From Rhodopseudomonas palustris (lineage in GTDB: Bacteria > Pseudomonadota > Alphaproteobacteria > Rhizobiales > Xanthobacteraceae), in contig JACRJB010000040.1 of NCBI GenBank assembly GCA_016215605.1, positions 1-60,349 on the forward strand: a stretch of 60,349 nt of DNA, in the 5' to 3' direction. Position 1 is the first letter of the stretch; each line of letters begins with the position of its first letter. Positions 13,009 to 22,712 of the stretch are shown here, in pieces. Below the pieces are notes generated by a model. It was given only the letters and a program-made list of their open reading frames with translations, was not told where the DNA came from and ran no database searches. The position numbers were made by a program, and so were the translations under genes.

Positions 13009-13935
13009 ATGGCCACCGGCACTTCCACGATCGACTTCGCCAAACGGCTCGACGCCACCGCCGAGGATACCGAAGCCCTGCTCGGACGGCTGCTGTCCGA
13101 CGATCTGCTGCCGGACGAGATCGCCCGTCCCCGCCGGCTGATGGAGGCGATCCGCTATTCGACGCTCGGCGGCGGCAAGCGACTGCGGCCGTTCCTGGCG
13201 GTGGAGAGTGCGGCGGTGTTCGGCGTCGATCGCGCCGCGGCGCTGCTGGTCGGCGCGGCGCTGGAGTGCATCCATTGCTACTCGCTGATCCACGACGATC
13301 TGCCGGCGATGGACAACAGCGATCTGCGCCGCGGCCGGCCGACGCTGCACAAGGCCTATGACGACGCCACCGCGATCCTCGCCGGGGACGCGCTGCTGAC
13401 CTTCGCCTTCGACATCATCACCCGCGACGAGGTGCATCGCGATCCGCAGGTGCGGCTCGATCTCAACCGTGTGCTGGCGCGCTGCGCCGGTCTCGGCGGC
13501 ATGGTCGGCGGTCAGATGCTCGATCTCGCCGGCGAAGGCCGGTTCGGCGATCGCGAGCCGGTCGACGTTGCGCGGCTGCAGCAGATGAAGACCGGCGCGC
13601 TGTTGCGCTACGGCTGCGTCGCCGGCGCGATCCTCGGCCAGGCCTCGCCGGAGCAGTATCGCGCGCTCGACGATTACGGCCGCGCGCTCGGCGAGGCGTT
13701 CCAGATTGCCGACGATCTGCTCGACGTCGAGGGCGATGCCGAAGCGCTCGGCAAGCCGGCGGGCGCCGACGCTGCGCTCGGCAAGACCACCTTCGTCACC
13801 CAGCTCGGCATCGACGGCGCCAAGCAGCGCGTCCGCGATCTGCTGGCGCGCGCCGACGAAGCGCTGGCGCCGTTCGGTAGCAAGGGCGACGTGCTGCGCG
13901 CCGCCGCCCGGTTCGTGGCCGAGCGGAAGAACTGA
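13009..13935 (+). CDS. ispA: Polyprenyl synthetase (farnesyl diphosphate synthase type)
   Basis: Trans-isoprenyl diphosphate synthase that joins isopentenyl diphosphate to allylic diphosphates. GGGKRLRP binds the diphosphate, the first aspartate-rich motif is HDDLPAMD, and the second is [22 protein letters not shown] matches bacterial farnesyl diphosphate synthase IspA, although geranylgeranyl synthases are similar. The start at 13009 has a GGAG nine bases upstream and gives 308 residues; an ATG at 12967 is the alternative. A product chain length of C15 is inferred, not seen. The next gene begins seven bases after its stop. Confidence 0.88.
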   Translation: MATGTSTIDFAKRLDATAEDTEALLGRLLSDDLLPDEIARPRRLMEAIRYSTLGGGKRLRPFLAVESAAVFGVDRAAALLVGAALECIHCYSLIHDDLPAMDNSDLRRGRPTLHKAYDDATAILAGDALLTFAFDIITRDEVHRDPQVRLDLNRVLARCAGLGGMVGGQMLDLAGEGRFGDREPVDVARLQQMKTGALLRYGCVAGAILGQASPEQYRALDDYGRALGEAFQIADDLLDVEGDAEALGKPAGADAALGKTTFVTQLGIDGAKQRVRDLLARADEALAPFGSKGDVLRAAARFVAERKN

Positions 13936-13942
13936 GCCGCGC

Positions 13943-14629
13943 ATGAATCGTGAAGCGCCCGAGGACACCCGCCTCCTGCGCTTCAGGCGACTGCCGCGTG
14001 CGGTCCGGGTGGTGGTGTCCCGGCCGCGGCTGTTCATCTCGATCGTGGTGGGGGTGGTGGCGTTCCTGCTGCTGCCCGCCATGTTGCGGCCGGTGACGCG
14101 GTCGCTGATCGGCTGGGACGTCTCGATCGTCGTCTATCTGGTGCTCGCCTTCACCATGATGGTCCGCTGCGGCGTCGACTACATCCGCCGCAACGCCGTG
14201 CTGCAGGACGACGGCCGTTTCCTGATCCTGATGGTGACGGCGACCGGCGCGTTCGCCAGCATCGCGGCGATCGTTTTCGAACTCGGCGCCGGGCATCGCG
14301 GCGCGGCCGAACTGGTGCTTGCGATCGTGACGATCGCGCTGTCCTGGGCCGCAGTGCACACCACCTTCGCGTTGCACTACGCGCATGAATATTATCGCGG
14401 CAGCGACGTCGGCGGCCTGGCGTTCCCGGGCAGCGGCGACGACTTCGAGCCCGATTACTGGGACTTCGTGTACTTCTCGTTCGTGATCGGCATGACCGCG
14501 CAGGTGTCGGATGTCGGCATCACCGACCGCGAGATCCGGCGCACCGCCACCGCGCACGGCGTGGTGTCGTTCGTGTTCAACACCGCGCTGGTCGCGCTGA
14601 TGGTCAACATCGCCGCCAGTGCGATCTGA
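13943..14629 (+). CDS. DUF1345 family membrane protein
   Basis: A 228-residue protein with five or six membrane helices: LFISIVVGVVAFLLLPAML, SIVVYLVLAFTMMV, FLILMVTATGAFASIAAIVF, LVLAIVTIALSWAAVHTTF and VVSFVFNTALVALMVNIAAS. Between the last helices is the DUF1345 signature with HYAHEYY and YWDFVYFSFVIGMTAQVSDV. Function is unknown. It starts seven bases after the prenyltransferase stop and is probably cotranscribed with it. Confidence 0.85.
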   Translation: MNREAPEDTRLLRFRRLPRAVRVVVSRPRLFISIVVGVVAFLLLPAMLRPVTRSLIGWDVSIVVYLVLAFTMMVRCGVDYIRRNAVLQDDGRFLILMVTATGAFASIAAIVFELGAGHRGAAELVLAIVTIALSWAAVHTTFALHYAHEYYRGSDVGGLAFPGSGDDFEPDYWDFVYFSFVIGMTAQVSDVGITDREIRRTATAHGVVSFVFNTALVALMVNIAASAI

Positions 14630-14640
14630 GTGGGCTGTGG

Positions 14641-15081
14641 TCAGTCGCGGCGGGGCTGCGGCTCGACCGCCAGCGAGTCGATGATGTCGAGCAGGCGGCG
14701 GGCTTCGAGATGCGTCGAGCCCACAGCGGCGGTGCTGGTCGAGGCGGCCGGCTGAGAGCCGATCTGCGACGGTTCGACGTAGGCCATCGGCCAGCCCGGG
14801 AAGGCGCGTTGCTCGGCGGGGCCGAACGCCAGCACCTGAACATCGCCGTGCCGCTCGTCGCGCTGGATATTCTCGAAGGCGGTCTCGACGGCCTGGCGCG
14901 GCCCTTCCAGCAATTGGGCGAAGATGCCGCGACCGACCGCCAGCGCGCCGGTGATGCCGAGCTGCGCGTTGTTGCGCCGGGCCGCCGTCAGGATCGATTC
15001 GATCTCGGTTGCGACCTGCTCCGGCGTGCCGTCGATCCGTTGTCTGCTCCAGTAGACGCAGCGATAGGGCCTAGCCGGCAT
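14641..15081 (-). CDS. papB: BLUF-domain blue-light photoreceptor PapB
   Basis: Flavin-binding blue-light sensor of 146 residues. BLUF photocycle residues are visible: Tyr10 (CVYWSR), Asn38 (ARRNNAQLGITGAL), Gln56 (FAQLLEG) and the Trp97-x-Met99 pair (GWPMAYV). The last 35 residues form a variable tail. Its ATG directly follows the stop codon (TGA-ATG) of the GGDEF-EAL gene, so the two are translationally coupled. In R. palustris the BLUF protein PapB binds the EAL protein PapA and raises its c-di-GMP hydrolysis in blue light; this pair matches in domain content and order. Confidence 0.92.
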   Translation of the reverse strand: MPARPYRCVYWSRQRIDGTPEQVATEIESILTAARRNNAQLGITGALAVGRGIFAQLLEGPRQAVETAFENIQRDERHGDVQVLAFGPAEQRAFPGWPMAYVEPSQIGSQPAASTSTAAVGSTHLEARRLLDIIDSLAVEPQPRRD

Positions 15082-16791
15082 TCAGGCGACCAGGAAGGGA
15101 TCGTCACGGCAGGCGGCCTTTTGGGCGCCGTTGCCGGCCAGGAAGCCGGCGACCTGTTCGGGCGGAATCGGCCGGCTGATCAGATATCCCTGGACATGGG
15201 TGCAGCCGTCGGCGGCGACGCGCTCCATGTGCTCGGCGGTCTCGACGCCTTCGGCGACGGTCGCCATGCCGAGGTTCTGGCCGAGCGATGCGATCGCGCG
15301 CACGATCGCCCGGTTGCCGGGGTCTTCCAATGTGCCGCGGACGAAACTCTGGTCGATCTTGATCTTGTCGAACGGGAAGCTGCGCAGATAGCCCAGCGAC
15401 GAATAGCCGGTGCCGAAATCGTCCAGCGAGACGCGCACGCCGGTGCTGCGCAGACGTTGCAGCACGCCGAGCGCGGTGCCGCGCGCGTCGAGCATCACGC
15501 TCTCGGTGATTTCGAGCTCCAGCCGCCGCGGATCGAGGTCGATGTCCGACAGCGCCGACAGCACCGTGGTGGCGAGCGTGCGGTGGGCGAACTGGACCGC
15601 GGAAATGTTGACCGCAACGGTGATGTCGGCCGGCCAGTTCGCGGCGTCGCGGCAGGCGGTGCGCAGCACCCATTCGCCGATCGGATTGATGATGCCGGTC
15701 TCTTCCGCGAGCGGAATGAAGTCGAGTGGCGACACCATTCCGCGGGTCGGGGAATTCCAGCGCAGCAGCGCCTCGAATCCGGTGACGCGCCGGGTCAGCA
15801 GGTCGAATTGCGGCTGGTAGACCAGCGAGAATTCGCGCAGCGCCAATGCCCGGCGCAGATCGGTCTCGAGCGCGCGGCGCGCCTTCACCGTCTCGTCCAT
15901 CCCGGATTCGAAAACGCAGTAATCCTTCGACTGATCCTGCCGGGCGCGGTTGAGCGCGAGGTCGGCGTTCTTCATGACCTGGTCGACGTCGGTGGCGGCC
16001 TGGGCGAGCGGCGCGATGCCGACCCGCGCGGTGACGTCGATCAACTGGCCTTCGAGCATGTACGGACGGCTCAGCAGGTCGCCGAGTCGCTTGGCCAGAA
16101 TGGTGGCGGCTTCGGGTTGCGGGCGTCCGATCTGGATGATGCCGAACTGATCGCCATACAGCCGGGTGACGACGTCGACGCCCGACACCGCGGAGCGGAT
16201 CCGCTTCGAGACCAGGCAGAGCAGGGCGTCGCCGATGTTGCGGCCGAGCGCGTCGTTCACAGCCTTGAAGCGGTCGAGGTCGACGGTGAGCAGAGCGCAG
16301 TCGTTACGGACCGCGGGCGAACTCTCGAGCAGATCCTGCAGGCGTTCGCGCAGCAGGCGCTGGTTGCCGAGCTCGGTCAGCCGGTCGGTCCGCACCAGCC
16401 GGGCATCGCGCGCGGCCTGGGCGAGCTGGTCGGTGATGTCTCCGGCGCAGACGAAGTAGCCTTCGGGCAGCGCCATGATCTTGATCTTGAAGCTGCGGCC
16501 GTTCGGAAACGGGACGATGCGCTCGGCGCTTTCCGCCTGCTGCCAGGACTCGATCTGCAACTGTGTCGGCAGATCCTCGGCGGAGATGTCGCCGAACAGC
16601 TGGTCGAAGGCCGGATTGGTCATCAGGATGCGGCCGTCCGGGGCGACCATCGCCAGCGCCGAATCGAACGTTGCGAACGCGGACAGCGCCAGCCCGGCCG
16701 CGAGTTTCGACGACACCTGCCGCAGAGGCGTACGCTCGCGCGATTGCACAGACGGCTTCCCGGCCAGTTTGATGGAGTGCACCGATCCCAT
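15082..16791 (-). CDS. papA: PAS-GGDEF-EAL phosphodiesterase PapA
   Basis: Partner of the BLUF protein PapB; 569 residues from the ATG at 16791, which has GGTGGA just upstream (a TTG at 16821 is the alternative). A PAS-like domain (about 40-130, with APDGRILMTNPAFDQLFG) is followed by a GGDEF domain whose signature is degraded to YGDQF, so a cyclase is unlikely. The EAL domain is intact: FEALLRW, AVNIS, LEITES, LDDFGTGYSS, KIDQSF, VAEGVET and VQGYLIS. It should hydrolyse c-di-GMP. Light control by PapB is known from R. palustris. Confidence 0.92.
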   Translation of the reverse strand: MGSVHSIKLAGKPSVQSRERTPLRQVSSKLAAGLALSAFATFDSALAMVAPDGRILMTNPAFDQLFGDISAEDLPTQLQIESWQQAESAERIVPFPNGRSFKIKIMALPEGYFVCAGDITDQLAQAARDARLVRTDRLTELGNQRLLRERLQDLLESSPAVRNDCALLTVDLDRFKAVNDALGRNIGDALLCLVSKRIRSAVSGVDVVTRLYGDQFGIIQIGRPQPEAATILAKRLGDLLSRPYMLEGQLIDVTARVGIAPLAQAATDVDQVMKNADLALNRARQDQSKDYCVFESGMDETVKARRALETDLRRALALREFSLVYQPQFDLLTRRVTGFEALLRWNSPTRGMVSPLDFIPLAEETGIINPIGEWVLRTACRDAANWPADITVAVNISAVQFAHRTLATTVLSALSDIDLDPRRLELEITESVMLDARGTALGVLQRLRSTGVRVSLDDFGTGYSSLGYLRSFPFDKIKIDQSFVRGTLEDPGNRAIVRAIASLGQNLGMATVAEGVETAEHMERVAADGCTHVQGYLISRPIPPEQVAGFLAGNGAQKAACRDDPFLVA

Positions 16792-17031
16792 GATTCCACC
16801 AAACGCGGCTAACCTTGCCAAAGGTATAACAGCGGTAATTGCGTCATCCGACGGTGAATCGGTGGTTATCGCAGCTCCTCAGGCTTCATCGAGCGCGTTC
16901 ATCCAATCGTTACGCTGTCGGACGGTGCAGCCGGTCCCGGTCTTGAGGTCCGCTCTGTGGGACCGCTTGACCTGTTCCGAGGGGCGGGCGATGCAGATCG
17001 GCCGGTCAATCCACCAACAACAGCGGGCGTC

Positions 17032-18642
17032 GTGGAAGCGAAGTTCCAGATCTTCCTGATCTTGCTGGCGGTGCTGGCGGGGACTGCGCTGCTGGCGCGC
17101 CGTTTCCACGTCGCGCCGGCGATCCTGTGGCTGCTGGCCGGCGTCCTGCTGGCGTTCATTCCCGGCATGCCGGCGATCGAGCTGCCGCCGGATCTGATCC
17201 TGCTGCTGGTGTTGCCGCCGCTGATCTACTCGGCGAGCGTCGCGATGAGCTGGCGCGAGTTCCGGGCCAATCTGCGCGCGATCGGCCTGCTGGCGATCGG
17301 TTGTGTGATCTTCACCGCCTGCGCGGTGGCGGTGGCGACCCACTATCTGCTCGGGCTGAGCTGGAGCGTCGGCTTCCTGCTCGGCGCCATCGTGGCGCCG
17401 CCGGATGTGGTGGCGCCGCTGGCGATCGCCCGCAAGCTCGGCCTGCCGCGCCGGATCGTCGTGGTACTCGAGGGCGAGGGGCTGGCCAACGACGCCACCG
17501 CGCTGATTCTGTATCGCTTCGCGTTGGCTGCGATCATGACCGGGGTGTTCTCGCTGCCGGAGGCGTCGGGCGCCTTCGTGGCGATCCTGGCCGGCGAGAT
17601 CGCGTTCGGCATTGCGATCGGCTGGCTCAGCCTGCGTGCCCGGCGCTACGCGCGCGATCCGCAGATCGAGATCACGCTGTCGCTGCTGACGCCGTATATC
17701 GCCTACTGGATTCCGGAGCATCTCGGCGGCTCGGGGGTGATCGCGACGGTGGCGTGCGGGCTGTACATTTCCTGGAACGGCCCGCTGCTGATCTCGGCGG
17801 CGACCCGGCTGCAAGGCGTGTTCTTCTGGGATTTGGTGATCTATCTGATCGAGGGGCTGCTGTTCCTGCTCACCGGCTTCCAGATGCGGGCGATCCTGGA
17901 GCGGTCGAAAGGGTTTGCGGTCGACGACATCGTGGTCGCGACGCTGCTGGTCGCGGCGATTGTCGTTGTCGCGCGCTTTCTCTGGGTCTATCCGGCGACC
18001 TATCTGCCGCGCCTGCTCAGTAGGCGCATTCGCACGCGCGAACGGCGCCCGTCCTGGCGTGCGGTCTTTGTTGTCGGCTTCACCGGCGTGCGCGGCGCGG
18101 TCTCGCTAGCCACCGCGCTGGCGCTGCCGTTCGCGCTGCCGGATGGCTCCGGTTTTCCGGATCGCGACCTGATCCTGTTCGTCGCCTTCGGGGTCATCCT
18201 GATCACGCTGGTCGGGCTCGGCCTGACGCTGCCGGCGGTGGTCGCCGCGCTCGGGATAGCCCGCGACGGCCAGAGCGAACATATCGCCGAACACGAGAAC
18301 GAAATCGCGGCGCGCCGCGAGGCGCTGGCCGCCGCGCTGCGCTCGCTGGACGAGATGACGGATGACCGCGAACTGTCCGACGAGGTGGTGGAGCTGCTGC
18401 GCGCCCGCCACGACATCCGCGCCAACCAGTTGCCGACGTCGCTCGACGACGACGCCTATGCGGCGACCGCCAATGCGCGCGCACTGGTGCGCGAACTGAT
18501 CGCGGCGGAGCGAACCTTCATCCACGCCCAGCTCCGCGACGGCAAGATCACCGACGAAGCGCGCCGCCGCATCGAGCGCGATCTCGATCTGGAGGAGGCG
18601 AGTTTGGCGAACCGGGAGTTTCGCAAAGGGACGACGGTTTGA
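17032..18642 (+). CDS. Na+/H+ antiporter, CPA1 family
   Basis: Monovalent cation/proton antiporter. With the GTG start at 17032 it has 536 residues and opens on the first membrane helix (FQIFLILLAVLAGTALLARR). About twelve helices follow. The ion-binding signature of CPA1 exchangers is visible in GAIVAPPDVVAPLAIA and EGEGLANDATALILYR, and FTGVRGAVSLATALALP is the conserved late-helix motif. A charged cytoplasmic tail of about 130 residues ends the protein. An upstream GTG (16957) with a GAGG would add 25 hydrophilic residues and cannot be excluded. The true ion (Na+, K+ or Li+) is not predictable. Confidence 0.88.
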   Translation: MEAKFQIFLILLAVLAGTALLARRFHVAPAILWLLAGVLLAFIPGMPAIELPPDLILLLVLPPLIYSASVAMSWREFRANLRAIGLLAIGCVIFTACAVAVATHYLLGLSWSVGFLLGAIVAPPDVVAPLAIARKLGLPRRIVVVLEGEGLANDATALILYRFALAAIMTGVFSLPEASGAFVAILAGEIAFGIAIGWLSLRARRYARDPQIEITLSLLTPYIAYWIPEHLGGSGVIATVACGLYISWNGPLLISAATRLQGVFFWDLVIYLIEGLLFLLTGFQMRAILERSKGFAVDDIVVATLLVAAIVVVARFLWVYPATYLPRLLSRRIRTRERRPSWRAVFVVGFTGVRGAVSLATALALPFALPDGSGFPDRDLILFVAFGVILITLVGLGLTLPAVVAALGIARDGQSEHIAEHENEIAARREALAAALRSLDEMTDDRELSDEVVELLRARHDIRANQLPTSLDDDAYAATANARALVRELIAAERTFIHAQLRDGKITDEARRRIERDLDLEEASLANREFRKGTTV

Positions 18643-18666
18643 GGCGGAGGCGCAACTAGAGCTTTT

Positions 18667-18730
18667 CCGGTTCTGATAGAATCAGAACCGGAGCTCTAGA
18701 GTCATTCAGCTTCTGATAGAATCGGAGCTG
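18667..18730. repeat. Two consecutive hairpins with shared arms
   Basis: CCGGTTCTGAT-AGA-ATCAGAACCGG (18667-18691) is a perfect 11-bp inverted repeat. A second copy, CAGCTTCTGAT-AGA-ATCGGAGCTG (18707-18730), is imperfect. They follow the antiporter stop by about 25 bases and form the left part of the larger dispersed repeat; they may also act as a 3' end for the antiporter mRNA. Confidence 0.75.
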
Positions 18731-18919
18731 AAGATGCGTAACTCCTGCCACACGCACAACCTCATGGTGAGGAGGCGCGTAGCGCCGTCTCGAACCATGG
18801 GCCGCGGACACTGCGTTGCCCCATCCTTCGAGACGCCCGGCTTCGCCGGGCTCCTCAGGATGAGGACTCAGTGCCTTCGGGAAGGTCGGATCGTTTCAAT
18901 CAAACGATGAACCGCTCTA
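18719..18919. repeat. Long dispersed repeat, copy A
   Basis: Starting at GAATCGGAGCTG and ending at ATGAACCGCTCTAG, this stretch reappears as its reverse complement at 60152-60349 with only scattered differences. Inside it are the palindromes CCTCATGGTGAGGAGG and CATCCTTCGAGACGCC...GGCTCCTCAGGATGAGG. No coding potential or transposase is seen. Confidence 0.85.
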
Positions 18920-18987
18920 GATTCTTGTTTTGACGCGTTTTCTTCACGCGAACCGGTCTCCACTTCGCTCGAAAACTCTATAGCGAT

Positions 18988-19083
18988 CCGTCATGCCCGC
19001 GCTTGTCGCGGGTATCTACGTCTTGGTCGGTGCAGGAGCTCAAATACGTGGATGGCCGGGACGAGCCCGGCCATGACGATGAC
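18988..19083. repeat. REP-like palindromic repeat
   Basis: CGTCATGCCCGCGCTTGTCGCGGG is followed by about 40 bases and then GGCCGGGACGAGCCCGGCCATGACG, so CGTCATG and CATGACG close an imperfect palindrome. A related element lies at 25478-25558. It fills most of the gap before the ispG stop codon, so bases 18643-19110 hold only repeats. Confidence 0.7.
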
Positions 19084-19110
19084 AATAGCTGCTATCGAGC
19101 CGTCTCGGAT

Positions 19111-20436
<1,326 letters not shown>

Positions 20437-20466
20437 TCAGCAATGGATCAATGGGTGCAGGAACCC

Positions 20467-21378
20467 TCATGCAGCCTTCGCGGGGCGGTTGACCAGGTAC
20501 AGCCCGGCAATCACCAGCAGCGCCGCGAAACCGAAGGCCGGGGTCAGCGGGTCGTGCATGATGAGATAGCCCGCCACCACCCCGAATAAAGGGGTAATGA
20601 ATGAAAAAGCCGACAATTTGCTGGCCGAATAGGTCTTCACCAGGCTGAACCAGAGCAAAAACGTCAGGCCGACCACCCAGATCGACTGGTAGGCCATCAA
20701 CGTCAGGGCGCCGGGGCTGGGCATTTTGGCGATGGATTCGCCCGAAATCAGCGCCGCGCCGAACAGGATCGGGATCGAGACCGCGATCTGGTAGGCGAGG
20801 CCCTTTTCGGCCGGTGCCTTCTGCAGCCGGGTGGCCTTGACGATCAGCGTGGTGGCGCCCCACAGGGCGCCGCCGCCGACCAGCATCAGGTCGCCGAGCA
20901 GCACCTTGGCGTCGACGTCGGGCTGCGGCACCCCGATCGCCAGCGCCACGCCTGCAAAGCTCAGCGCCAGGCCGGTCCATTGCAGGGCGCTCAGCCGCTC
21001 GCCGAGGAAATGATACGATCCGAGCGCCACGATGAACGGTGCGGTGTAGAGGAAGACCACTCCCCGCGTCGCCGTGGTCAGCATCAGGCCGCGATAGATC
21101 AGCACGAATTCCAGCCCGAACAGCAGGCCGGCGAACAGCCCGGCCTTCAAAGTGCCGTCGCGCTGGAACAGCCTCACGCCCCGCGCCCAGGCAATAATCA
21201 GCAGCACCACCATGCCGATGCTGGACCGGATTGCCGCCTGCAGGAACGGCGGGATCTCCGGCAGCACCAGCTTCACGGCGATCTGGTTGAAACCCCAACT
21301 GAAGCAGCACACCAGCATCAGCGCGATGGCGCCTGCGGAAAGCGGCCGGCCGACCGAGCCGCCTACCGGGTGCGACAT
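20467..21378 (-). CDS. DMT-superfamily transporter (EamA family)
   Basis: A 303-residue membrane protein with ten predicted helices in two EamA repeats. The first helix (AGAIALMLVCCFSWGFNQIAVKL) and the motif FLYTAPFIVALGSYHFLGERLS ending the first half are typical. The start at 21378 (MSHPVGG) was chosen because the upstream in-frame extension is basic and unlike the family. It lies 131 bases downstream of the Zur-type gene on the same strand, so it could be regulated with it, but nothing in the protein suggests metal transport. Confidence 0.85.
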   Translation of the reverse strand: MSHPVGGSVGRPLSAGAIALMLVCCFSWGFNQIAVKLVLPEIPPFLQAAIRSSIGMVVLLIIAWARGVRLFQRDGTLKAGLFAGLLFGLEFVLIYRGLMLTTATRGVVFLYTAPFIVALGSYHFLGERLSALQWTGLALSFAGVALAIGVPQPDVDAKVLLGDLMLVGGGALWGATTLIVKATRLQKAPAEKGLAYQIAVSIPILFGAALISGESIAKMPSPGALTLMAYQSIWVVGLTFLLWFSLVKTYSASKLSAFSFITPLFGVVAGYLIMHDPLTPAFGFAALLVIAGLYLVNRPAKAA

Positions 21379-21509
21379 CGGGCCATCGTCTGCGTGCCGA
21401 GCATGTCGGATGAAAAGGATGACATTGCGCCTCCGGCTTGTCGCCGTGTTGTCGCGGGCGCGCGCTCGTGCGAGCGACGCTCCTCCCAATGCTCAAGGCG
21501 TAGACCGCG

Positions 21510-21998
21510 TCAGGTGGATTGGCAATGCCCGCAGACGCCGGTGATCTCCACCACCGAGAGCTTCGGCGTGAAGCCGGTCTGGCGCGCCGCGTCGCTCAGG
21601 CTCTGCGCGACGGCGGTCGCGGGAATCTCGCCGACCGAGCCGCAGCATTCGCAGATCAGGAACGCGACGGCGGAGGCGTCGTCGTGTTCGCGGCCGCAGG
21701 CCAGGAAGGCGTTGCGGCTTTCGATCCGGTGCACCAGCCCGTTCTGCATCAGGAAGTCGAGCGCCCGGTACACCGTGATCGGCGCCGGCCGCGGCATCAC
21801 CCGCGCCAGTTCGTCGATCACCTCGTAGGCGCCGAGCGGCCGATGGCTGGACAGCAGCGCGCGCAACACCTGCCGCCGGATCGGCGTCAGGTTCTGTGAC
21901 CGGTCCGCACAGATCCGCTCGGCATGCTCGATGCCTTCCGCGGTGCAGCGGTCGTGGTCGTGACCCGGTGCCGGAAAGGCAGGCTTCAAAGCTGTCAT
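21510..21998 (-). CDS. zur: Fur-family regulator, Zur type
   Basis: Metal-responsive repressor of 162 residues. A winged-helix DNA-binding domain (LTPIRRQVLRALLSSHRPLGAYEVIDELA...APITVYRALDFLMQNGLVHRIE) is followed by the metal/dimer domain with CECCGSVGE and a C-terminal CGHC pair, the structural zinc site. The CExCG-type site and the shortened DNA-recognition segment fit Zur rather than Fur or Irr, but the assignment rests on pattern only. No zinc-uptake genes lie next to it. Upstream is a 228-base region shared with the divergent marR gene. Confidence 0.82.
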   Translation of the reverse strand: MTALKPAFPAPGHDHDRCTAEGIEHAERICADRSQNLTPIRRQVLRALLSSHRPLGAYEVIDELARVMPRPAPITVYRALDFLMQNGLVHRIESRNAFLACGREHDDASAVAFLICECCGSVGEIPATAVAQSLSDAARQTGFTPKLSVVEITGVCGHCQST

Positions 21999-22169
21999 CG
22001 CATGGCCTCAACGCTGCAGCAGGTCCGCAATCCTCGGCGCCGCTGCACTCAGAGGTAGTCTACGCGGTTTGCGTCGACAAGTCTCGCTGCGCCCGGCCAG
22101 AGGTTCCCCAGTTGCGAGCCATGCGCGCGTCACAACGCCTCATGCGGACAATGATACTGCCGGAATTCA

Positions 22170-22197
22170 TAAGCTAGCTTACTTTATTCCAAGCTTA
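22170..22197. promoter_or_regulatory. Putative operator upstream of marR
   Basis: TAAGCTAGCTTA (22170-22181) is a perfect 12-bp palindrome, followed nine bases later by AAGCTTA, a repeat of its right half. It lies about 45 bases upstream of the marR ATG, a typical place for a MarR operator controlling its own efflux operon. The binding protein is inferred from position only. Confidence 0.5.
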
Positions 22198-22226
22198 GGG
22201 AGCGAAGCTCGAGGAGTAAGAGTCCG

Positions 22227-22712
22227 ATGACCCGCGGGTCCGTCGATCAGCATTTCCTGTTCACGCTGGCCGAGGTGCAGCGCGTGCTGCGCGCCTATGC
22301 GGACCGGCAGGCCGCGCGCCACGGCATCACCCGCGCCCAATGGGCGGTGCTGGCCAAGGTCGAGCGCTGCGAGGGCATGAAGCAGTCGGAACTCGCCGAG
22401 CAGATGGAACTGCAGCCGATCACGCTGACGCGGCTGATCGACAAGCTCTGCGACAACGGTTGGCTGGAGCGGCGCAGCGACGACAGCGACCGCCGCGTCA
22501 AGCGGCTGTATCTGCGCAAGGCCGCCCGCCCGCTGCTCGGCAAACTGGCCGGGCTGCGCTCCGAAATCACCGCGACAGCGCTCGCCGGCATCGGCCCGGC
22601 GGATGCGCAGCGTCTGCTGACGCAGCTGGAAACGGTCAAAGACAACGTGCGCGCCGCCATTCAACAATCCTGTCAGACCGACCAGAACCGAAAGGAGCAG
22701 CGCTATGGCTGA
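22227..22712 (+). CDS. MarR-family transcriptional regulator
   Basis: A 161-residue winged-helix repressor, likely to respond to small phenolic or drug-like ligands. The recognition helix and wing are clear: AQWAVLAKVERCEGMKQSELA, then MELQPITLTRLIDKLCDNGWLERRSDDSDRRVKRLYL. It is the first gene of an operon: its stop overlaps the start of the HlyD-type gene by eight bases, and emrB follows. The palindrome at 22170-22197 is a good candidate for its operator. Confidence 0.92.
   Translation: MTRGSVDQHFLFTLAEVQRVLRAYADRQAARHGITRAQWAVLAKVERCEGMKQSELAEQMELQPITLTRLIDKLCDNGWLERRSDDSDRRVKRLYLRKAARPLLGKLAGLRSEITATALAGIGPADAQRLLTQLETVKDNVRAAIQQSCQTDQNRKEQRYG

Noticed and set aside
14710-16812. A 700-codon open frame opposite papB/papA
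   Set aside because: The opposite strand carries two clear domain proteins; this frame has no ribosome site and no recognisable domain.
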